A stretch of DNA of 36,830 nucleotides. Origin: Terramyces sp. JEL0728 (taxonomy: Eukaryota > Chytridiomycota > Chytridiomycetes > Rhizophydiales > Terramycetaceae). This document shows, in pieces, positions 10,834 to 20,849 of this stretch. The stretch's first letter is position 1. Every line of letters begins with the position of its first letter. Under the pieces are notes generated by a model that was given only the letters and a program-made list of their open reading frames with translations, searched no databases and was not told the origin of the DNA. The stretch spans positions 1 to 36,830 of the forward strand of contig JADIIU010000124.1 of NCBI GenBank assembly GCA_027603945.1, in the 5' to 3' direction. The translations under genes were made by a program, and so were the position numbers.

Positions 10834-11333
10834 ATGCGAGCCTTGGATCTAGTCTACCTGGGATTCTTTGCATCACACATTCCAGCATCTCTCTTTATTG
10901 ACGGACAAGTCCTATTTCCAAAATCGTTCTTTCCCGATGCATGCAGGACCGCATTACAGCATTGGGTTGGAATTTCAAAAGATCCATGGATGACACAAGT
11001 GGTTTTCGATCAGCCAGTTGATCACTGGTTCAAATCAATTATATTCGGTACTCATTATATAATGCAGGTGAATTTATTTTCCAACTCCCGCTGTTCTTTT
11101 ATTTCATCTACGCAATTTTGAATGGTATCAGAGCAACCAATTTGAAATTACTCTACAGTGCTCATGTATGTACGACAATGATTCCGATACTAGGTGAGCT
11201 GCTCGTGTATAAAGCTCCGCTCGAAAGCAAAATCATTTTAATGGCTGCTTATTTGCCTTACTTGATTATTCCTCTTATTTTTATGGTTGATACTTTAGCT
11301 CATCAAAATAAGACAAAGTTAAAGAAAGAATAA
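10834..11333 (+). CDS. TMEM97 / EXPERA-family membrane protein
   Basis: Two exons, 159 aa; intron 11048-11067 (20 nt). The start MRALDLVYLGFF is chosen because TMEM97 proteins begin immediately before the first membrane helix; upstream in-frame codons would add a polar extension. The sequence LGFFASHIPASLFIDGQ and following FPKSFFPD matches the first EXPERA helix and loop of TMEM97 (sigma-2 receptor/MAC30). Four hydrophobic helices follow from the spliced frame (FIFQLPLFFYFIYAILNG and two more). A C-terminal lysine cluster (KTKLKKE) looks like an ER-retrieval signal. The family is related to emopamil-binding sterol isomerases and is tied to sterol trafficking; the exact role is inferred. Its stop lies 47 nt from the stop of the convergent HEAT gene. 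Confidence 0.85.
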
Positions 11334-11380
11334 AAAAGAATCGGTGATATAATCTAGGGTTATAAATAATGTATTTGGAA

Positions 11381-14300
11381 CTAGCTTGTCTCCACTAACG
11401 GGGCTGTAGGTTCCACTGAACTTTCCACCACCGGAACTACTGTCAGCTCCTTCTCTTCCGAACCCAGCTCTTTTGTTTTTTCTTGCTCAGCTTGAGTAGA
11501 AAATCTCCATTTAAGTAGCCCTTGAAGTAAATCTTTATCGGGGTATTCCTCCATATTGCCAAGAATAACTGCTTCCTTCATAATATTGATTGTGTCTGAA
11601 TGTTCATCCCCAGAATGGTCGGTAAATCCTTCCAACACTTCTCTGACTTTCTTCTCGCCCAGATGTTGCACCATGTTGATTGCAATACTACGTACTTCAC
11701 TGTCGGGATCTCTCCATAATTCAATTAATAGTTTGAGGATTCTTTGTTGCATTTCTCGTTCTTCAAAATGGATAATCAACTGTGCAGCTGTGGTTGCAAA
11801 ATCAGCTTTCTAGGGTTAGTTTTATATACCTTTCTAAACAGTGTATAATTTTCTTTTTCCATTCTGTCCATCGTGTCCGTAACAAAGTCCTTTACCAAAG
11901 GTTTTAGCTGTTCGTGTTCATTCAAGTTGTCAACAACTGCGACGAGGTAAACCAATGCGTCGATTACAACCATCCTGAAACCACGATGTTCCTCATCGAT
12001 TAATTTCGATATGAATTTGAATGCTTCGCATGTAAAGTATTCCGAGATTCCTTCTGTCAGAATATAATATAATCCGTACCCAGCAAGGACATTCTGCGAT
12101 AATATGGTCACTATACGTAGATAGTCGCTCTCAGAATCAACCTCGCCATTCCATTGATCGTTTTTGTTATCAATCAAGTCAACTTTTTCCGTTTTACCTG
12201 ATTTGACAACATCAAGAATGGCTTCTTGCGATAAATCACGAAGTTCTTGAATAGCTGCTATTTGTTCATCGGAAATAATAGGGATATCGGAAAATTGGTT
12301 GGCGAAATAGAACGACTGTTCCATATCAAAGTAAAGTGATTCTCGGAGTTTAGCTGATACGCTGCAGCATACTGAAATTATATTTTGTAATCTTTCGATC
12401 CATGTTTGCACATATTCACCTTCTGTTCCAAACGCGACTAGCAAATTCGATAAAAGACTGATTTTAATAGACATCATTCCAACATCCTTGTCTTCTTCGA
12501 TTTGCTCGTCGGTTTTCCCCTCTGCCTGCGGTATGATTTTCGCAACTTCTTCCAGGTTGAAAAGGATATCAGAAACTATCCTCTCTGCAATCATTGGTGA
12601 GAATTTTACCAATACTTTCAAGATGGACAATGGTCGGATTTTCTTTAGAGTCTCCATTTCCTCTTCGTTTAATGGATGAGCTGCGTTTGAAACTCCAGTA
12701 AGAATTTTCTTTTCTACATATTCAAGAATACTCAGAGTAACTGGTTCCATGGCGTTGGCGAATAGGGCTTCGTTCATTCCCAATCTCTTTGTAGCATCAA
12801 TGCGTTTCTTTGATTTAAAGTATTTGACATTAAATGGATCTGCGTTGGGATCAAACTCTTGGCCGTCGTCATCTTTCTTTGGCGTGGTATTGACTTGGAT
12901 TGCGACTTGGCTCATGCATGGTAGCGTGGCCAATTCCAATATTAAATCTCTAGGTCCAGTGATTGGAGCAAGCTTTCGAACATCCGCCAAGGCAAAATCA
13001 ACAAGATTGTCTTCCAAGACAATATTTCTAGCGGTTTCACGAATCTATATTAGAGTCTTTGCTACCTTGCTGTTGCAATCTCCCAAAAAGTTGAAGAGGA
13101 ACGAGATTGACTCATCATTTTGAAGGCTTTTTGCAAATATTCTGTATATTTCTAGTGATTGAAGTCTATCATGGGGATGTTTGGATCGTAAAAACTTTTT
13201 AGCTTGGACCGCCATTGATCTAAATAAAGGATGTCGCTCTCCACCGTTTACAAGAAGCCGTCCTGCAACTCGGTACACTTTTGCTCTTGCGCCAGTAGGT
13301 ATCGATTCGAGTAGAGTTTGGAATGAATCTAGAACATCCTTGTATCCATCTTGTGAGCCGATCAGTGAAAATTCAGCAACCAGGTGCGCTGCAAATATCC
13401 GTTTATCTTGAGTGTGTCTGCTACTGCTAGTGAGAGCGCAAAGATTAGCTACCAACGTTGTAATTTGTGTGGCACTTAGATTACGCAAGAACTCAAACAA
13501 ATAAACCATCGCAATCAAATCTCCTTCGGCAAGCACTGTATTTGTGGTTATTCTATCCAAAACCCCGTTTGCCATTGCTCTTGAATGATCCAGAATATTT
13601 GCCAAGCCAGCAATACTAGCTTCCAGCAATGCTTTGTTTTCTGTGTTTAATTCACAGGACAAGTTGGACAACAGTTTCCCAGCAGACTCTTCAAACAAAT
13701 CGTCATGGAGAATACCAAATTCTGCTAATACTAAAATCATTGGCCCCTAAAGTTATTCCCAGTTACATGTAAGTGTGGTAACTCTGCATACATATTCAAA
13801 TGATACAGCACTATTTCTTGCGACGATTGCGGAAGAGTGTGAACCATACTTTGAACCAGCTCTTTGAATCTTTCCATAAGCTTCTTTGATATTGTGGGAA
13901 GATGGAATAACTCATCTTCAGGAGGCTATAATTAACTAGAATTACCAATGCGTATGGCATCTCGACTATTAAATCGTCAATATTAAAAGATAGATCGCCA
14001 ATGTACTTTACGTTGACAGCCAAAGTGCTGTGGTCTGTGAGGATATCCTCCCATGTAATAATCGGCAATATCGGGCTGTCATCTGGATGTGGAAGGACAG
14101 TGCTACATCGCAAAACAATAAATGATTGGACATTTCTCCGGAATTTAGACCACAATAATCTGACATCGTAGTTCAAATCAGCAAACAGTGGCAGCAAAAT
14201 CCATACAATAGTAGTTGTCTCTAACGAATCCATAACAGATATCAAATTGATTATAGATGCCACTGCGTTGATTCTAAATATCGCCTTTGGATGCTTCAAA

Positions 14301-17300
14301 AACCGTAATAGATACTGGGCAGTGTCGAAATAAGGAGTTTTCGTGTCTGTAATTAGTCCAAGCGAATAAATGCTGAGCGAAAGAATCTGCTGGATTTCAT
14401 CTTGGCTAAGATGACTAATAATAGGATCTGCAATTGCTTCCAACGATGTTGGGTTTTGCAACAGTTTGATTTCATTTTTTAAAAAGCTTTCAAACTCTTC
14501 TGAATTTGAAGACGAAACTGCTTTGAAAATTAAAGGATAGATTCTCGCTGCTGCAGATACGACAGATGGATTCCTGTTGCCTAAAAACGATCTTGTGATA
14601 TCTCTGGTTTCTTGAAGCTTGCCAGACATTCCCTTTGGAAATACCAATAAAAATATTTCAAACAATCCAAGAATTGAAACAAGTAAGATTGGTGAATGAG
14701 CATTGTGCAGCAGCTCCATACACAAATCAAAGTATTGCTGAAATACCGCCTCGGATATACCTATATTAAATTTCTAGTTACCAGGAATTTTTAGCCTGAT
14801 CATTGCAGCAAATATTTCAATTGCCGATAGCTGGTACGTGATGTATTTTGAAACCAAGAACTGTTGCGTTATAAATTCCAGCAGTCCTCGAATCATCTCG
14901 CCGGTGCCATTGGTGCCTTTGAAGCAGCTAATAAGCGTTGCTATGCTTGCGGGTTGCCGAACGATCGGGTTCCAACTGCCCAAGCTGGGGAATAAGCACT
15001 GCATGAACCCACAGATATATCGTCGTTTGCCCATTGGGGTTGTAGGGATAACGTCTCTTCTGGCACCAGCATCGCCTAGCGGAGGAGGCGGAATACTGAA
15101 TTTCGTATAGAGCAATGCAACCCATAAAGGATTGTGAATATTATTCAAGTCATAATTGTACTCTTCTGGTCTGGCCAGCTGGTTGTCGGGTACAGATGCA
15201 AGGTAAAAGCCCCAGAATTTGTCTACCCTTGCAGGTGAAGCAATTGCATCAATCAAAGCTCGCAAATCTACCTTGTTTACTGCCATAGAAGTGGTAAGTT
15301 GGTCATACAGACGCATCTGTTGCAGCGGAGATACTCCTACAGAATCTCTGAGTTTACCCAAAGGCAGCAAAATTGGTGACAAGTATGATCCACCAAGCAG
15401 AGTCATTTTTTCAATTAAACATTTAACACTACTATTAAAGACAATTACTTTGCAGCATGTCCGTCTCCCAGAGATAAAAAGAGAATAGAGAGCGCAACAG
15501 CGACCAGATTGCAACTCTTCCAATACTCGCCCACGGATCCAATAAAGGTATACAATTCCCTTCGAACATTCTTGTTGCTACTAAACACTAATCCGTAGAT
15601 TAAGCCAAGAAGCTCGTCTCGTGCGGCAGCACCAAGTTGCTGCAGCGGAAACTTTTTCAACAACTCCAAGCCAGCAATAATAACTTTCTATATTAATAAA
15701 AGCTACTGGGTCTATTGTTGAATCTAAAAGTGCAGACATGTATTTCCACAAGAAGGAGATATCGTTTACAGTTGGATTTGTTATTCCAGGTAAGAGTGCA
15801 TCTACAGCTCTAATTGCGTGCAACTGTACTTGTTGATTTTCGTCAGAGCATAAAGGGACTAGCGTTTGCATCAAGTACATGTCGAGCTTTGTCGCTTTAC
15901 GTCCCCAAACTCGTATTAATTCCAATTGCTTCAGTTTTGATGGGACAGGGATATAATCCAGCGCATTTGCAAGTTTGTGGAGCATTAATCCACCTAGAGG
16001 AGGACTATTTTTAGCTAGCAAATCCATTAATTGTGAGTATGTGTGTTGCCATTGATCATTTTCCCACTTGTAGCTGATATTATAAAATTGGTCATAATTC
16101 AAGTCATTTGTTTCGTTTCTTGTTAAATTTGACACAAGCCGACGTACTGCTTCGCTGTCTACAGTTTCTATACGGTTGCTGATTGTAAGATAAACCGCTT
16201 TGGTCATGAAGTCCGAATCCATTAATCCAGGGATGATAAACTGCCATACTTGGGGTGTGTGAGTAACAAAGGTAGGACAAATGTTGATGATAGATAATAG
16301 GGCTAATGCTGACGAGTATCGGATTAACGCAGGCGAAGATTTAAAGTGATTAGATAACGAATAAAAGAAATCCTGGATTGATTCCGGCGAGGTTACTTTG
16401 GTAGCCGTCGCTGCTTTTTTCTTTTCCCTTTCAATAAAGTAAGTTTCAATTGCCCATGATAGCAGATCACAAGCGCTCTCTTGTTGGCTGGAAATAATTT
16501 CCAAGAATAGTTGTGGATATTCATGTCGTGGTTTTTCTAGTTCTGATTCGACGGCACTTGTTTCTGAAGCATTCTTGAATACTGTTTCCAGAATCTCTTT
16601 AATCATTTCAGCTTCTTTATCAGTCTATGTTAGATCCAGTTACTTTGTTTTGAAGCAGCATTAGAGCAGATACAACGTTGGTTGACAGTTCATGGTTTTC
16701 TACAGAGTAAATAGGCGCCAATAAGAGCATCGCGTCTATAATAACAACTCGATCAGGAAATATCGGTGAAACGTTTGGTATCAGTCCAAGTAGGAAATAC
16801 AGATTCCAGATAGCAGCCAACCGATCTTCATGAATAAATTTTTGCTGATTTTCATTTACAAGTTGTGCAATAGCACAGTTACAAATTCCACGAACCCTCC
16901 AGTCACTTGAATTGTTGTACAGTTCTAAACCAGAAATAATAGCTATTGACATTACCGAAAACGACTGTCCGACAAGTTTGAATAAAGCGTGAACACAGTC
17001 ATAGTATCCGGATTCGTTGGTTTCAAGTGACGCTAGTATCCTTGATAAATCTGTTTGGTTTAGTGAACTTTCAACCATTATTTCGGATAAGAATGAGATT
17101 AGCAACGCTGCTTCTACACGTACTTCACTCGAATAATGTCCTAGAATGGAAACAAGTTGGACGAGCAGCCTAACTGTGATAGATTCAAGCGCTTCGTCAA
17201 ATTTGGGGGTTTCCTTTTCATTGTTTTCTTCTTCGTCTTGATCGACTTCTTGCTCAGCTATCCTAGCACGTTCACGTAAAGTGCTTGTAATCAACTGATT

Positions 17301-17450
17301 GTACAGCTGCATATCTACATTTCCAATTACGGTCATATAAAATTGTGCGACTGCGTTGATCCAGTCCGAAATGTGTGGCTGGACTCCCTGCGGAAGTGTG
17401 AACGATAACTGGTGGGCGATATTATTATTATTTATTGGTGGTTTGGACAT
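11381..17450 (-). CDS. Very large HEAT/ARM-like alpha-solenoid protein of unknown family
   Basis: Nine exons, 1969 aa. Introns: 16625-16643 (19), 15688-15706 (19), 15429-15448 (20; alternative 17 via tandem TAGTAG acceptor), 14761-14781 (21), 13926-13945 (20), 13747-13766 (20), 13045-13065 (21), 11810-11829 (20). Total length after splicing is an exact multiple of three. The start MSKPPINNNN leaves 115 nt to the divergent gene at 17566. The protein is almost entirely amphipathic helices of HEAT/ARM type (e.g. LLIELWRDPDSEVRSIAINM near the C-terminus), with an acidic loop DQDEEENNEKE near residue ~95. A distinctive segment, WVALLYTKFSIPPPP, lies about halfway. I compared it mentally with Ecm29, focadhesin/RST1, HEATR5/Laa1 and MROH and could assign none. 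Presumably a scaffold; function unknown. Confidence 0.8.
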
Positions 17451-17565
17451 TTTGTTCGCGTTGAAACAGAACCCTGTTGTGAAACATGTGTGACACAAGC
17501 CACACCACCAAGTGTTTTGTTTGTTAATTTTCTTTTTTAAACCGTAGCCAGCACTGGCAATAATA

Positions 17566-18117
17566 ATGACCATTTATCCGCTTCAAAGTCTCACATCTCC
17601 CACTTGTATTTATAGTTGGATCGTAGGGAAGAGTGACGAAAAGCTTCAAGCAATAATTAAAGGAAAGTCGAAACCAGAAAGTTATCTGTTGATGGTTAAA
17701 TTGATTCGCAAGAAGGCAGCGATAGCGCTCATCGCCTCTTCGCAGAACGAACCTATAGGTACTTGACTTTTTATAGTAGGTTTCGAAGTGCCGGTGTTCA
17801 ACGGAATAACACCCTGCGATATTTCCATGGATGTTTTTCTGCTAAGCGAACCGCCTCTGTTTGACGATTCGCAGTTTACTCCAGATGACAATAACTTTTC
17901 TTGGCCAGAGACTGTGCCTGATAAAGAAGAGCAACCAAAGCCGGCATCTCCGCTCAAGGAAGACTTTCACTTTTTTGAAGATTATTCTGAAATGCAAGTG
18001 GATAACTGTCCGCTCAAACGTTGCGGGGACTATGGTTGTTTGGATTTGAAGCGAGCTAGAACCGACAGTGGGTTTGACGACCTTACAAACGTATATCCTT
18101 CTCCTCCTGATAATTAG
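17566..18117 (+). CDS. Hypothetical protein, acidic low-complexity C-terminus
   Basis: Two exons, 176 aa; intron 17759-17779 (21 nt), or 18 nt via the upstream TAG of a tandem TAGTAG acceptor, which would add one residue. The N-terminal half is mixed, with a basic run (KLIRKKAA). The C-terminal half is acidic and Pro/Asp/Phe-rich (PPLFDDSQFTPDDNNFSWPE), with a short basic patch LKRARTDSGFDDL that could be a nuclear signal or a regulated phospho-motif. No recognised domain. Divergent from the HEAT gene across 115 nt. A small nuclear or regulatory protein is only a guess. Confidence 0.6.
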
Positions 18118-18721
18118 TTTTATGTAAAAAGTTAATAGAAAATTGTAATGATTATTAGTTTCTGTCTTGCCATCGTTCCGATTAGTTTCTGCCTTCAAGC
18201 GGCAAATATTGCAGTGTAATGGAAGTCGAACCCTCAGTTAAATCTCAGTTACACCAAGTATACAGTTATACAGTGCATTTCCGCATGCCATCTCTTGCGG
18301 ATTAGGTTGCTTTAATCCACTTTCCTGATTTGAGCAGAATATAAATCAGAATGGAGTTGGTCTTGATAGCTGATAGTAGTCAGTTCATCCAGGACCATTC
18401 AAACTGAATATCATCAGAAACTAATAAATCTGAATATCACCACAAATCATTTCGTCAACCTTAGTTGTAGTACACGTGACAATGAGTGGGGAAATTACTT
18501 TTTCTTACTCATTTAAATTCTCGCAATACTTGCATTCGCACCAGAAAAATAAAGATAATGGGTTAGTGAATTGCGGATCTGTCGGAATACTTTTATACTT
18601 GTATTTGCAACTTGCCCCAGCTATTTTTCCTTTTTAATGAAATATCTTTGGTTCCAAATGTAACAACTGAGGGGTCTCGAAAAACTATAAAAAGAGAGAA
18701 AACACTCGCCAATGTTCAACA
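18118..18721. other. Intergenic, no gene recognised; TATA box for the downstream gene
   Basis: 604 nt, the longest gap in the window. It contains a short direct repeat CTGAATATCA (near 18404 and 18431) and a TATAAAAA at 18686-18693, 29-36 nt before the Rcf2-like ATG. I looked for tRNA boxes and C/D snoRNA motifs and did not find a convincing set. Confidence 0.4.
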
Positions 18722-19349
18722 ATGAAGAGTGCAATTGAGGTCAGGAAGGAGCAGGCAGATGAAATCCACAGCGGTGTCGTTAATAAAGGGTTGCAGTCTG
18801 CAGCCATCTGGGGTACCGGTGGTCTTGCTGGTCATTTCTTGGCTACAAAATATATTCCAGCCTACGCAAGAGGATACAGAGCATATAAAGTACTTTAATA
18901 TTCACCTAGCTATTCATACTGTGTATGATACCAACTGCAGCATTTTTCACAGTTACGGATGTTGAAGCAATGAATGCAGATAGGAGGTTCGCTCAGCAGT
19001 TCTCAGTCTCAAAATCAGATGAATTACAACAAGTAAAGACATCAATGACTGCTGAAGACTGGAAGAAAAAGTTTTGGGAAAACAAAAACTCTATTGTTGG
19101 TACATATTTTTAATGTTAGGATATACCTGGTTGGGATTGATGTCTGCAAGTTTAGTTTATAATTTCAGACAAAAGAATATCAATTTTACTCAGAAGTTGA
19201 TCAATTCCCGTTTGATTGCACAATCAGGAGCCTTGCTGGGTATTGCAGCTTTGGGAATCATGGCCATCAATATGCCAAAGGAGGAAAGTGTGGTCGTAGA
19301 CAAGTACTATGAGAGAATAGTAAATCCCGAATCGGACGCTAAACAATAA
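18722..19349 (+). CDS. Rcf2-like respiratory supercomplex factor (HIG1 domain)
   Basis: Three exons, 195 aa; introns 18890-18909 (20) and 19100-19119 (20). The N-terminal half has EIHSGVVNKGLQSAAIWG followed by a helix and TKYIPAYARGYRAYKLF, like the N-terminal part of fungal Rcf2. The C-terminal half is a HIG1 domain: YTWLGLMSASLVYNFRQ, then KLINSRLIAQSGALLGIAALG, two membrane helices around a basic loop with the conserved RxxAQ pattern. Rcf2 sits in the mitochondrial inner membrane and helps assemble and tune cytochrome c oxidase supercomplexes. The length is close to yeast Rcf2 (~224 aa). Family assignment good; detailed role from family knowledge. Confidence 0.8.
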
Positions 19350-19513
19350 TAAAAAATATCGGCCTCATATTGCTGAATCTAGAACTGCTTCTGATACAGG
19401 TTCCGGATACACTAGCCTACGCGGGACATTCCCTGCTGCATTTGAATCAGCTCCCTTGATAAGCAATTGCGTGGCAAAAGGTCACGTTTTGAATTTCTGA
19501 AAAAGCAATCACT

Positions 19514-20489
19514 ATGACTGTGGATATCACCTTGATTCTAGGATTAATCCTCACAGCATTCGCAATCCTATACAGCGTCTTGTATACCTACTCTTTGCCT
19601 CGCAAACCTACTCCAGAAGAGCTGCAGTTCTACAATACAAAAACAAAGAAAAAAGAACAGTTTCCTTCAATATCAGACAAGTCTACTGTGAATTTATCCA
19701 TCATTATTCCAGCTTACAATGAAATTGACCGATTGGAGATAATGATGAATGAAACTTTAGAGTATCTGAAAAACAGTGCTTACAGTTATGAAATTATTAT
19801 TGTGGATGATGGAAGCACTGACACCACTAGCGAACTTGGGTTGAGCATTGCTAAAAAGCAGTCAAAGAATGGTGAAATTAGAGTAATGCGGTTGGAGCAA
19901 AATAGAGGCAAAGGGTATTTTCCATTTTACTTAGCGGTGCTGTTATTCAAGGAATGGCGGTGTCTAGAGGAGAATATGTGTTGATGGTGGATGCAGATGG
20001 AGCAACAAAGTTCTCTGATATTGATAATCTGTTAAAAGCGATTCAAGGAATTGCCAAGGATGGCTATGGAATCGCAATTGGATCTCGAGCTCATATGGTC
20101 GATACTGATGCGGTTGTCAAGGTACCTTTTATTAACAATAGCGCTCTGCGTTCAGGAATTTCTTGATGAGAGGATTTCATTTGTTGGTTTATATCCTTGG
20201 GATCCAATCAATCAAAGACACTCAATGCGGTTTCAAATTATTCACAAGAAGCGCAGTGAAAACGATTGTGCCAAATATGCACGTTGAAGGATGGATATTT
20301 GATATTGAAATGTTGATTATCGCATCCAGAAATAGTATTCCAGTAGCTGAAATACCCGTCACTTGGCATGAGGTTGATGGAACGAAAATGAATCTACTTA
20401 AAGATTCTATTCAGATGCTCGTTCATTTGCTGATGATACGGCTCAACTATCTGTTTGGGATCTGGGATGACAAGAAAATTATTCAATAA
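19514..20489 (+). CDS. ALG5: Dolichyl-phosphate beta-glucosyltransferase Alg5
   Basis: Three exons, 311 aa, normal for Alg5; introns 19915-19934 (20) and 20122-20141 (20). An N-terminal transmembrane anchor (about 5-26) precedes a GT2 fold: [33 protein letters not shown] (restored by splicing), the metal-binding [16 protein letters not shown], and [10 protein letters not shown] with downstream [14 protein letters not shown]. The enzyme makes dolichyl-P-glucose from UDP-glucose at the ER membrane, the donor for the last glucoses of the N-glycan precursor. Intron 1 sits exactly at the conserved GKG loop, which makes the boundary unambiguous. Its start is 164 nt after the Rcf2-like stop. Confidence 0.95.
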
Positions 20490-20849
20490 TACTAATATTT
20501 GAAATTGTTTAAGCATTTATTGGATAAGTGAGTCGCTAAACTGAACCGCACTGGAGATTGCTGAATTACTAAAGAGCCATTTGAACAAGTTACAATGTGA
20601 TTGCCAAATATGGTGCTTACAGCAAGATATTCTTAAATGGCAATGCTATTGAAATTTTCCGGACGACGCGCAGGAACAAAGACCGCGATTTTACCTTTAG
20701 AATACTTTTAATTTGCTGGTTAGAATCGAATAGCGTCATAAATTATCCATAAAATAAACCATTTGTTTTTATTTGGTTAGTTGATTTGGTCTTTCTATAA
20801 TTTGAATGCCATAATTTTTTCCGACATTACCATTTCGTAATAATTCACG
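20490..20849. other. Intergenic, nothing recognised
   Basis: 360 nt between ALG5 and the cyclase gene, AT-rich towards its 3' end. No ORF, RNA gene or repeat that I can support; presumably ALG5 3' UTR and cyclase promoter. Confidence 0.4.

Noticed and set aside
11381..17450. Ecm29 or focadhesin/RST1
   Set aside because: Size and helical repeats fit, but no distinctive motif of either family could be recognised, so no name was given.
18400..18441. Repeat CTGAATATCA pair as a mobile-element footprint or snoRNA D-box set
   Set aside because: Only two short copies, no C-box pairing and no terminal inverted repeats.
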